Under the pieces are notes generated by a model, which did not search any database, had not been told where the DNA came from, and saw only the letters and a program-made list of their open reading frames with translations. Shown here piece by piece: positions 44,770 through 53,295 of a stretch of 64,000 nt of DNA (its first letter is position 1; each line of letters starts with the position of its first letter). The position numbers were made by a program, and so were the translations under genes. Origin of the DNA: JALZUE01 sp051251725 (GTDB taxonomy: Bacteria; Pseudomonadota; Gammaproteobacteria; Enterobacterales; Alteromonadaceae); contig JBPOFN010000005.1 of assembly GCA_051251725.1 (NCBI GenBank), forward strand, positions 81,981 through 145,980. Direction: 5' to 3'.

Positions 44770-46017
44770 GTGGATTTTTTCAACCGTAAAGGCCCTTCAC
44801 TATTTGCTGAAGATTGCGCCGTAACTGATATAGCCCGTGAATATGGTACACCGGCTTATATATACTCTCGCGCCACCATTGAGCGTCATTGGCATGCCTT
44901 TGACCAAGCTGCAGGTAAACGCGACCATTTAGTTTGTTATGCCGTTAAAGCTAACAGCAATATTGCCATATTAAATGTTTTAGCGCGTTTAGGCTCAGGC
45001 TTCGATATCGTTTCTAAAGGCGAACTCGCACGAGTACTAGAAGCTGGCGGCGACGCTAACAAAGTTGTATTTTCTGGTGTTGGTAAAACCTCAGATGAAA
45101 TTGCTTATGCTTTAGATAAAGGTATTTATTGCTTCAATGTTGAGTCAGCCGCTGAATTAGAGCGTATTGCCAACGTTGCTGCGAGTATGGATAAAGTTGC
45201 ACCAATTTCATTGCGTGTTAATCCAGATGTAGATGCTGGTACCCATCCCTATATTTCTACCGGTTTAAAAGAAAATAAGTTTGGTATTAGCTTTGAAGAA
45301 GCTGAAACTTTATATGCTCGCGCCGCTGAATTACCAAGCCTTGCTATTAAAGGTGTTGATTGCCACATTGGTTCGCAGTTAACCGAAATGTCGCCATTTT
45401 TAGACGCATTAGATCGTGTTTTAGGTTTGATTGACCGTTTAGCAGAAAACGGCATTAAGCTTTCCCATATTGATGTTGGCGGTGGATTAGGCGTTACTTA
45501 CGATGGTGAAAAACCACCAGAGCCAAGTGAATACGCATCAGCCATTGAGCAAAAATTATCCGGTTATGATTTAAAACTTATTTTTGAACCGGGTCGTGCG
45601 ATCATGGCCAATGCCGGTATTTTAATCACTGAAGTCGAATTTTTAAAAACCAATGAAGATCGCAATTTTGCGATTGTTGATGCCGCGATGAATGATTTAA
45701 TTCGTCCGGCCTTATATCAAGCATGGCAAGCAATTATTCCAGTTGAAGAAGATAGTAGTAAAGCCACTGCCAGTTATGACATTGTTGGCCCTATCTGTGA
45801 AACCGGAGACTTTTTAGGCAAAGACCGTAAATTGGCAATTGCTGCTGGTGACTTACTGGCTATTCGTTCAGCCGGTGCTTACGGGTTTACCATGAGCTCA
45901 AACTATAACAGTCGCCCACGTGCGGTTGAAATATTAGTTGACGGTGAAACCGCGCATGTTATTCGCCAGCGCGAAACTATTAAGCAATTATGGCAAGGCG
46001 AACAGCTACTGCCATAA
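44770..46017 (+). CDS. lysA: Diaminopimelate decarboxylase
   Basis: PLP enzyme (415 residues) making L-lysine from meso-diaminopimelate. PLP-lysine K60 (CYAVKANSN), HIGSQLTEMSPF, the glycine-rich HIDVGGGLGVTY phosphate loop, EPGRAIMANAG and GPICETGDFLG with the substrate-binding cysteine are all present. Start is GTG at 44770. Confidence 0.98.
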   Translation: MDFFNRKGPSLFAEDCAVTDIAREYGTPAYIYSRATIERHWHAFDQAAGKRDHLVCYAVKANSNIAILNVLARLGSGFDIVSKGELARVLEAGGDANKVVFSGVGKTSDEIAYALDKGIYCFNVESAAELERIANVAASMDKVAPISLRVNPDVDAGTHPYISTGLKENKFGISFEEAETLYARAAELPSLAIKGVDCHIGSQLTEMSPFLDALDRVLGLIDRLAENGIKLSHIDVGGGLGVTYDGEKPPEPSEYASAIEQKLSGYDLKLIFEPGRAIMANAGILITEVEFLKTNEDRNFAIVDAAMNDLIRPALYQAWQAIIPVEEDSSKATASYDIVGPICETGDFLGKDRKLAIAAGDLLAIRSAGAYGFTMSSNYNSRPRAVEILVDGETAHVIRQRETIKQLWQGEQLLP

Positions 46018-46083
46018 ACCAAACTCAGCTGTAGTTTGGCCGCATAAATACTCGTAGTACGTTAATTAGGTAGTAGAAAAACG

Positions 46084-46914
46084 ATGTTAGTAAACTTTTC
46101 TAAAATGCACGGTTTAGGCAACGACTTTATGGTGATCGACAACGTGACCCAAAATGTTTATTTGTCGAACGATCAAATCCGTCATTTAGCAGATCGCAAT
46201 TTTGGTATTGGCTTCGATCAACTATTAGTGGTTGAGCCGCCTTATGATCCTGATCTCGATTTTCACTACCGAATATTTAATGCTGACGGTAGCGAAGTAA
46301 GTCAATGTGGTAATGGCGCCCGTTGTTTTGCTCGCTTTGTTCGCTTAAAAGGTTTAACCAACAAAAATAAAATTCGCGTTTCTACCCACTCAGGCAAAAT
46401 GACTTTGTTTATTGAGCGTGATGGCGAGGTCACGGTTAATATGCCGGTACCACAATTAGAGCCGAGTAAAATTCCATTTACCGCACAAAAAACGGAAGGA
46501 ACTTATATTCTTCGCACAGAAGATGAAACCGTTTTATGTGGCGCTGTCTCGATGGGCAATCCGCACTGTGTTTTAACTGTTGATTCGGTTGCTGATGCGC
46601 CCTTAGAAACCTTAGGTAAAGCATTAGAATGTCACGAGCGTTTTCCTGAAAAAGCCAATATTGGTTTTATGGAAGTGGTCAACCCTGAATTTATTAAATT
46701 AAGGGTTTACGAGCGCGGCGCGGCAGAAACATTAGCTTGTGGAAGTGGCGCGTGTGCGGCGGTAGTGGTTGGACAAATACAAAAAAAATTGGCCAAACAA
46801 GTCACGGTAGAATTACCTGGCGGGCAATTAAAAATATTTTGGAAAGGCCCAGGTAATCCGGTAAAAATGACCGGCCCTGCTGTGCATGTTTTTGATGGGC
46901 AAATTCAATTATGA
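46084..46914 (+). CDS. dapF: Diaminopimelate epimerase
   Basis: A 276-residue PLP-independent epimerase converting LL- to meso-diaminopimelate for lysine and peptidoglycan. The two catalytic cysteines are C75 (SQCGNGARC) and the one near residue 220 (LACGSGACA). [10 protein letters not shown] at the N-terminus is standard. It overlaps the DUF484 gene by 4 bp. Confidence 0.98.
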   Translation: MLVNFSKMHGLGNDFMVIDNVTQNVYLSNDQIRHLADRNFGIGFDQLLVVEPPYDPDLDFHYRIFNADGSEVSQCGNGARCFARFVRLKGLTNKNKIRVSTHSGKMTLFIERDGEVTVNMPVPQLEPSKIPFTAQKTEGTYILRTEDETVLCGAVSMGNPHCVLTVDSVADAPLETLGKALECHERFPEKANIGFMEVVNPEFIKLRVYERGAAETLACGSGACAAVVVGQIQKKLAKQVTVELPGGQLKIFWKGPGNPVKMTGPAVHVFDGQIQL

Positions 46915-47609
46915 ATGAACAAGATATAATCGATACTAACGATATTTTAACCGACGAAATTATTGTCAGTTATTTACAAGACAACCCTGATTTTTTTCTG
47001 CGTAACCCTGAGCTGTTAAATAGTTTACGGTTAGCCGACAATCAACGTGGGGTCGTTTCTTTAGTTGAGCGCCAGCAACAATTGTTGCGTCAAAAAGTAC
47101 ATGGCCTAGAAGAAGAAATTACTCAGCTAATGAGTATTGCCCAACACAATGAAAGCTTATTTTCGTTATATAACGATTTATATCTATGCTTGATTGATTG
47201 CCAGTCTTTACCTGAAATATTGAATAACTTACATAAAACCACAACTGAATTGTTATCGCTAGCTGACTGTAAACTGTGGTTAAACTGCCCAACACAAATT
47301 GATCATCCTGCGATTATCACTAACAATTGTGAAGAAGTTTTAACCACTCGGCTTGCTAACGAACCTTTCTATTTTGGCCGTTTACAGCAAACCGAACAGG
47401 AGGCTTTATTTGGCGAAAGTATTGCTGGCTCTGCCGTGTTAATTCGTTTATCACATTTAGATGAAATATATGGCTTTTTAGCTATCACCAGTAACGACGT
47501 TGAACACTTTGACCCAAAAATGGACACCTTGTTATTAGGTCAATTTCGTAAATTAGTGGGTAAACTTATTCACACTCATTTGCATGCTAACAACCAAGCA
47601 GGCAACTAA
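46911..47609 (+). CDS. DUF484 family protein (GAF-like)
   Basis: A 232-residue cytoplasmic protein matching DUF484 (E. coli YigA position). The N-terminus [24 protein letters not shown] is diagnostic, followed by a coiled coil ([25 protein letters not shown]) and a GAF-like C-terminal domain. Function unknown, but the gene is conserved between dapF and xerC in gammaproteobacteria. Confidence 0.93.
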   Translation: MNEQDIIDTNDILTDEIIVSYLQDNPDFFLRNPELLNSLRLADNQRGVVSLVERQQQLLRQKVHGLEEEITQLMSIAQHNESLFSLYNDLYLCLIDCQSLPEILNNLHKTTTELLSLADCKLWLNCPTQIDHPAIITNNCEEVLTTRLANEPFYFGRLQQTEQEALFGESIAGSAVLIRLSHLDEIYGFLAITSNDVEHFDPKMDTLLLGQFRKLVGKLIHTHLHANNQAGN

Positions 47610-47635
47610 AATTTATAATAAATAAAGAGGCCAGT

Positions 47636-48385
47636 TTGCGTTTTAACCGCCGTATTACCGCAATAAAAGCAATTAGCTTTGATCTTGACGATACGCTCTA
47701 TAGCAATCGTCAAGTAATGATAAATACCGATGCCGCAATGCAAACTTATTTTCAACAGCTTGCCATCAGTCATCAATTATCCGCATCTCCTGCCGAGCAA
47801 TTTAATCACCTTTTTTGGCTGCCTTTTCGTCAGCAAGCATTAACGCTAGCACCTGAGCTTAGTCATGATGTGACCGAAGCGAGGCGCCATACATATCGCT
47901 TAGGTTTTCAGCAACTAGGTATGCCCGTTCAGTTAATTGAAGACGAAGTAAGCAAAGCCATGCATTACTTTTTAAGTCAACGTAATAAAGTGGCAGTGCC
48001 AAACGAAATACACCAATTTTTAAGCTTATTAAGTAAAAAATTTCCGCTGGTCGCGATCAGTAATGGTAATGTAGATACTAAAGTTATTGGTCTCGAACCC
48101 TATTTTCAGCATATTTTTCATGCCGGTAATGGTTTTAAACAAAAACCTGACAGCGATTTATTTCACGCTGCGATAAAAAAACTCAAGATTAACGCCAAGC
48201 AATTATTACATGTTGGCGATTGCGGCAATGCCGATATTAAAGGTGCCAACCGTGCAGGTTGCCAAAGTGCCTGGTTAAATTGTTACGATGTTGGTCAGCC
48301 AATAACACAGCTTGCTGATATAGAATTAAATCAAGTAACTGAACTAGCACAGCTGTTGCTACCAGTTACACAAAAAATAGTGTAA
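47636..48385 (+). CDS. HAD-family hydrolase YigB-like
   Basis: A 249-residue HAD phosphatase. Motif I is SFDLDDTLYSN (nucleophile D and general acid D), motif II VAISNGN, motif III the lysine in KQKPDSDLF, and motif IV HVGDCGNADIKGA. E. coli YigB dephosphorylates a riboflavin precursor. The start is taken as TTG 47636, after AAAGAGG. It follows DUF484 directly where xerC would normally intervene. Confidence 0.93.
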   Translation: MRFNRRITAIKAISFDLDDTLYSNRQVMINTDAAMQTYFQQLAISHQLSASPAEQFNHLFWLPFRQQALTLAPELSHDVTEARRHTYRLGFQQLGMPVQLIEDEVSKAMHYFLSQRNKVAVPNEIHQFLSLLSKKFPLVAISNGNVDTKVIGLEPYFQHIFHAGNGFKQKPDSDLFHAAIKKLKINAKQLLHVGDCGNADIKGANRAGCQSAWLNCYDVGQPITQLADIELNQVTELAQLLLPVTQKIV

Positions 48386-48393
48386 AAAATTTT

Positions 48394-50565
48394 ATGGATG
48401 TTTCTGAACTACTTGACTCATTAAACGATAAACAACGTGATGCAGTCGCCGCCCCGTTACAAAATATGTTAGTACTCGCCGGTGCAGGCAGTGGTAAAAC
48501 ACGGGTCTTAGTGCAGCGTATCGCTTGGTTAGTACAAGTTGAAAAGTCATCTCCACACAGTATTTTAGCGGTAACCTTTACCAATAAAGCCGCCGCTGAA
48601 ATGCGTGCGCGTGTTGAGCAAACGGTTAATGGCAATACCCATGGCATGTGGATTGGTACTTTCCACGGCTTAGCTCACCGTTTGTTACGGATGCATTTTC
48701 AAGAAGCTAAACTGCCACAAACCTTTCAAGTGCTCGACTCAGATGACCAACTAAGATTAGTGAAACGCATAGTTAGAGCCATGCAGTTAGATGAAAAAAA
48801 ATGGCCTGCGAAACAATTTCTTTGGTATATCAACGGTAAAAAAGATGAAGGTTTACGTCCTAAGCATATTGAAACTTATGACGACCCGACCGAGCATACG
48901 TTTGTAAAAGTTTATCAAGCTTATCAAGATGCCTGTGATCGCTCCGGCTTAGTCGACTTTGCTGAATTATTATTAAGAGCACATGAATTATGGCTTAATA
49001 ATCCAGCGCTGTTAGAGCATTACCAGCAACGCTTTCGCCATATTTTAGTCGACGAATTCCAAGATACTAACGCCATTCAATATGCTTGGTTAAATATCTT
49101 AGGTTTAGCAAAAAGCCGAGTAATGATTGTCGGCGATGATGACCAATCTATTTATGGCTGGCGTGGTGCTAAAATTGAAAATATTCAACGCTTTGTCAAA
49201 GATTTTGACGCGCAGACTATTCGCCTTGAACAAAATTATCGTTCAACAGCCAACATTCTTAATGCTGCCAATAAATTAATTGATAACAACAATAATCGCC
49301 TCGGTAAAGATTTATGGACCGAAGATGATGCCGGTGAAAAAATATCAGTTTACACCGCCTTTAATGATCTCGATGAAGCACGCTTTATCGCGGCTCGTAT
49401 TAAAGAATGGCAGAAAAAAGACGGCAAGCTTGATCAAGTCGCCATTTTATACCGCAGCAATGCCCAGTCACGTTTACTGGAAGAAGCATTATTGCAAGCA
49501 AACTTACCTTATCGAATTTATGGCGGTTTACGGTTTTTTGAACGCCAAGAAATCAAAGATGCACTCGCTTATTTACGCATTATTAATAACCGCAACGATG
49601 ATGCCGCTTTTGAGCGTATTATTAATACGCCAACACGTGGTATTGGAAATCAAAGTTTAAGTTTAATCCGCGATGCGGCGCGCAGTTTAGGCTCTACTTT
49701 ATGGCAAGCTTGTATTCACATGATCAAACATGAAGAGCTCAAAGGTCGAGCAGCCAAAACGATACAAGGTTTTATCCAACTGATTGACCAACTTGAAGAT
49801 GACACCTGCGATTTAAACCTCGATCAACAAGCCAACAGTGTTATTCAAAACACCGGTTTAAAAGCTATGTACCAAGCTGAAAAAGGTGAACGGGCAGAAG
49901 CACGGATAGAAAACTTAAATGAATTAGTTACTGCTTGCCAAACCTATGAAGTTGATCCAGAGCTAGAAAACGAACAAAGCAAGCTTACCGCCTTTTTAAC
50001 TCACGCAGCATTAGAGTCAGGTGAGTCGCAAGCAGATGAATACGAACCGGCGGTGCAATTAATGACGATGCACTCAGCCAAAGGCCTAGAATTTCCACTG
50101 GTGTTTATTGCCGGCTTAGAAGAAGGCATGTTCCCTTCTCAGCAATCACAAGAAGATCTCTCTCGCTTAGAAGAAGAACGCCGACTTTGTTATGTCGGTA
50201 TGACTCGCGCGATGGAAAAGCTTTATTTATGTCACGCCGAAAGCCGACGTTTGTATGGCCAAGAAAAATATCACAAGCAAAGTCGCTTTGTCCGTGAATT
50301 ACCGAGCGAATGTATTGAAGAGATCCGAGTACAAAACCAAGTTGCCAAACCGGTAACTACTGGCCGATTTTCATCAACATTTACTCTGGAAACCTTTGAA
50401 AATACAGGTTTTAAACTAGGTCAACGAGTGGCACATGCTAAATTTGGTGAAGGTGTCGTGCTTAATTATGAAGGCAGCGGTCAGCAAAGTAGAATTCAAG
50501 TTAACTTCGAACAAGTAGGCTCTAAGTGGCTAGTTGTTTCTTATGCTAACTTGGAAGTTTTATAA
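48394..50565 (+). CDS. uvrD: DNA helicase II UvrD
   Basis: SF1A helicase of 723 residues for nucleotide-excision and mismatch repair. Walker A AGAGSGKT (29-36), the Walker B region LVDEFQDTN, DDQSIYGWRGA, QNYRSTANILNAAN, LMTMHSAKGLEFPLVFIAG and a C-terminal Tudor-like segment (FGEGVVLNYEGSGQQSRIQVNF) are all present. It follows yigB by 8 bp. I see no LexA box upstream. Confidence 0.98.
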   Translation: MDVSELLDSLNDKQRDAVAAPLQNMLVLAGAGSGKTRVLVQRIAWLVQVEKSSPHSILAVTFTNKAAAEMRARVEQTVNGNTHGMWIGTFHGLAHRLLRMHFQEAKLPQTFQVLDSDDQLRLVKRIVRAMQLDEKKWPAKQFLWYINGKKDEGLRPKHIETYDDPTEHTFVKVYQAYQDACDRSGLVDFAELLLRAHELWLNNPALLEHYQQRFRHILVDEFQDTNAIQYAWLNILGLAKSRVMIVGDDDQSIYGWRGAKIENIQRFVKDFDAQTIRLEQNYRSTANILNAANKLIDNNNNRLGKDLWTEDDAGEKISVYTAFNDLDEARFIAARIKEWQKKDGKLDQVAILYRSNAQSRLLEEALLQANLPYRIYGGLRFFERQEIKDALAYLRIINNRNDDAAFERIINTPTRGIGNQSLSLIRDAARSLGSTLWQACIHMIKHEELKGRAAKTIQGFIQLIDQLEDDTCDLNLDQQANSVIQNTGLKAMYQAEKGERAEARIENLNELVTACQTYEVDPELENEQSKLTAFLTHAALESGESQADEYEPAVQLMTMHSAKGLEFPLVFIAGLEEGMFPSQQSQEDLSRLEEERRLCYVGMTRAMEKLYLCHAESRRLYGQEKYHKQSRFVRELPSECIEEIRVQNQVAKPVTTGRFSSTFTLETFENTGFKLGQRVAHAKFGEGVVLNYEGSGQQSRIQVNFEQVGSKWLVVSYANLEVL

Positions 50566-50655
50566 GGCTTTTAGGTTTTTTGCCAAAAACATGTTTAACT
50601 GAACAGGTTAAAAGCACAATAAAAATAAGAAAAATAAAGACCATTAAGGAATTTT

Positions 50656-51912
50656 ATGACCGAAAAACTGTTAGTTGTTGAAGACAGTAGACCTATTGCA
50701 ACAGTCATTAAACAAATTGCTGAAGCACTGAATTATGAAGTGACCATTGCTAAAACATTAGCGGAAACAGAAACGATTTTGCAGGGTGATACTAAATTCT
50801 TTGCCGCGACTATTGATTATGCTTTACCTGATGCACCCGATGGTGAAGCTATTCCTTGTGTTTTATCTCATGGCATTCCAAGTGTTGTTATTACCGGAAA
50901 AATGGACGACGCTACTCGCCAAAAAATTCTTGCCCAACCGGTCATCGATTATATTCCCAAAGAAAATAGCCAAGCCTTTCTTTATTTAAAACGAATTTTG
51001 CACTGGCAGCGCACTAATAGTGATATTGGTATTCTCGTGGTCGACGATTCAGCTTCGGCTCGTAATCATGTGGTTGAGCTATTAAAACGTCGTAATTTTT
51101 CAGTTTTTGTCGCTGACAATGGTGAAAAAGCGTTAAGCCTAGTTGCGCAAAATTCAAAAATAAAAATGGTAATAACCGACTTAGAAATGCCGGTGATGGA
51201 CGGCATTGAGCTAACGATAGAATTACGTAAAAAATATGCTCGTGACCGCTTAGCGATTATCGGTATTTCAGGCGCGAGTAGCGGTATTCATTCTGCCCGC
51301 TTTATTAAAAATGGCGCCGATGACTTCCTACGTAAACCTTTCTGTCCGGAAGAATTTTATTGCCGTATTACCCAAAACATTGAAAGCTTAAATAATATTG
51401 AGCAAATCAAACATGCGGCCAATACCGATTATTTAACCGAATTACCCAACCGGCGTGCGTTCTTTCGCGAAGGCGGTGCTCGAATTAAATATTACAAAAA
51501 AAATCAAATTCAATATGCATTAGCAATGTTAGACATTGACCATTTTAAACGCGTTAATGACTCTTATGGCCATGATGCCGGCGATCACATTTTAAAAGTT
51601 TTAGCCTTATATATGCGTAAACATGGCGGCTCAGGATTATTATCTCGCTTAGGCGGGGAAGAATTTGCCATTTTACTGACCGGTGAAGATACCGATGAAA
51701 TACATAACCGTCTTGACGATTTTCGCCGCGATGTCGCCGTTTCAGTAATACAATATAGCGGAGAACAAATCTCTGTCAGTATCAGTTTAGGGGTTTGTTT
51801 TAATGGTGAAGGCGACTTAACTGAACAACTACAGTTAGCCGATAAAGCCCTGTATGTAGCTAAAGAAAATGGCCGTAATCAGATTTGTGTTGCTGGTGAA
51901 GAAGATGATTAG
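50656..51912 (+). CDS. Response regulator with two REC domains and a GGDEF diguanylate cyclase
   Basis: A 418-residue cytoplasmic protein: REC1 (about 4-118, phospho-acceptor D54 in TIDYALPD), REC2 (about 125-240, acceptor D175 in ITDLEMPVMDG) and GGDEF (about 255-415, active site RLGGEEF at 332-337). No RxxD I-site is found before GGEEF, so product inhibition is unlikely. REC1 is less conserved than REC2. No partner histidine kinase is nearby. It probably converts phosphorelay signals to c-di-GMP. Confidence 0.94.
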   Translation: MTEKLLVVEDSRPIATVIKQIAEALNYEVTIAKTLAETETILQGDTKFFAATIDYALPDAPDGEAIPCVLSHGIPSVVITGKMDDATRQKILAQPVIDYIPKENSQAFLYLKRILHWQRTNSDIGILVVDDSASARNHVVELLKRRNFSVFVADNGEKALSLVAQNSKIKMVITDLEMPVMDGIELTIELRKKYARDRLAIIGISGASSGIHSARFIKNGADDFLRKPFCPEEFYCRITQNIESLNNIEQIKHAANTDYLTELPNRRAFFREGGARIKYYKKNQIQYALAMLDIDHFKRVNDSYGHDAGDHILKVLALYMRKHGGSGLLSRLGGEEFAILLTGEDTDEIHNRLDDFRRDVAVSVIQYSGEQISVSISLGVCFNGEGDLTEQLQLADKALYVAKENGRNQICVAGEEDD

Positions 51913-51944
51913 TTAGCCATTGCAGTTAACACTTGTCTAATCTA

Positions 51945-51975
51945 GGTTAACTTATTATTAAATAATAAGTTAACC
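51945..51975 (+). terminator. Hairpin after the REC-REC-GGDEF gene
   Basis: A perfect stem of about 14-15 bp GGTTAACTTATTATT / AATAATAAGTTAACC, followed by TTCATTTAAT. Strong hairpin, moderate U-tract. Confidence 0.7.
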
Positions 51976-52069
51976 TTCATTTAATAAATAAAAACTAACC
52001 ATTTATAGCTTGCTTAAAGCGGCTGTTATTTTACACTGAAGCTAAGACCTTATTAATTTTCCAGCTGGC

Positions 52070-52675
52070 ATGTTTAATCACCTAATTGTTTGCCCTCAAT
52101 GTGATGTGCTGATCGACAAACCCACACTCAATGAAGGTCAAAAGGCAATTTGCTCGCGCTGCGGTGGCAAACTCGCTGATAAAAAAATCAACACCATCAA
52201 TCGCACTTTAGCGGTGTCTTTAGCAGGTTTAATTTGCTTTTTTCCGGCCATACTTTTTCCGATGATAGGGATCGGCGCATTTGGCTTACTCAACAAAGCC
52301 TCGTTATTAGAAACTATAATATTATTAATCAATAAAGATTTTTATATTATCGCAGGCGCTGTCTTTATTTTTACCATCGCCGTACCTCTGGTGCAGTTAA
52401 CCATAGCTTTTTACCTTGCTTTGACCATAAAACGTAACCAAGTATCGCCGCTTGGCATCCCATTATTTCGCTCATTTCACCTGTTAAAAACTTGGGCAAT
52501 GTTACATGTGTTTTTTCTTGGCTTGATTGTTTCTATGTATAAGCTGCTATCGCTGGCTGAGCTAACTATCGATATTGGTTTTGCTGCCTTTATTGCCTTT
52601 TTGATTTTGGCAACTTATTGTATGCTGTCACTCGACAGGGAATTAGTCTGGAATAAATTGGAACAACTAAAATGA
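52070..52675 (+). CDS. LetA/PqiA-like membrane protein, first half
   Basis: A 201-residue PqiA-domain protein (PF04403 type): an N-terminal zinc-ribbon with two CxxC pairs (VCPQCD and CSRCG) and four hydrophobic helices (about 47-70, 83-118, 135-155 and 165-185). E. coli LetA (YebS) has two such modules in one chain; here they are two genes overlapping by 4 bp. It probably feeds lipids to, or moves them from, the MCE tunnel protein encoded downstream. Confidence 0.88.
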   Translation: MFNHLIVCPQCDVLIDKPTLNEGQKAICSRCGGKLADKKINTINRTLAVSLAGLICFFPAILFPMIGIGAFGLLNKASLLETIILLINKDFYIIAGAVFIFTIAVPLVQLTIAFYLALTIKRNQVSPLGIPLFRSFHLLKTWAMLHVFFLGLIVSMYKLLSLAELTIDIGFAAFIAFLILATYCMLSLDRELVWNKLEQLK

Positions 52676-53295
52676 TGCCAAGAATTGCCTTACATGAAGG
52701 ATTAGGCATTTGTCCGCACTGCCAAAAATTACAACCCGCTGAGCCGCAGCAAAAAACAAAATGTATTCGTTGTCACGCCAACTTTCATTTGCGCAAACCC
52801 AAAAGCATTGAATTTACTCTGGCTTGGACAATTGCTGCTATCGTAATGTTTTTTCCAGCAAACTTACTTCCTATTATGGTTTTTACCACCTTAGGCAGTG
52901 AAGAGTCATCAACCATTTTATCTGGCATAAATACTTTTATTCAAATGGGCATGTTACCTGTCGCTATCATTGTTTTTACTGCCAGTTTTATCGTCCCTAT
53001 TGGAAAAATCATTGGCCTCTTAATTTTAACCTCTAGTGTCAAGTACGGTTCAAAATTAACCGAAAAACAACAAACAAAATTATATCACTTAGTCGAATTT
53101 TTAGGCCCTTGGTCGATGTTAGACGTATTTGTGGTTGCAATAATGGCTGCGGTTGTCAATTTAGGTTTTTTAACCTCAATCGCTGCGGGTGACGGCATTA
53201 CTTATTTTGCATTAATGGTTTTATTTACCATCTTTGCAGCCGAAAGTTTTGACCCTAGATTAATATGGGATAGTAAAAATAATGACAACAAATAG
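52672..53295 (+). CDS. LetA/PqiA-like membrane protein, second half
   Basis: A 207-residue PqiA-domain protein with zinc-ribbon pairs ICPHCQ and CIRCH and four transmembrane helices, including AIVMFFPANLLPIMVFTTLGS, a family signature. It overlaps the upstream module by 4 bp and the MCE gene by 14 bp, so all three are translationally coupled. It corresponds to the C-terminal half of E. coli LetA. Confidence 0.9.
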   Translation: MMPRIALHEGLGICPHCQKLQPAEPQQKTKCIRCHANFHLRKPKSIEFTLAWTIAAIVMFFPANLLPIMVFTTLGSEESSTILSGINTFIQMGMLPVAIIVFTASFIVPIGKIIGLLILTSSVKYGSKLTEKQQTKLYHLVEFLGPWSMLDVFVVAIMAAVVNLGFLTSIAAGDGITYFALMVLFTIFAAESFDPRLIWDSKNNDNK

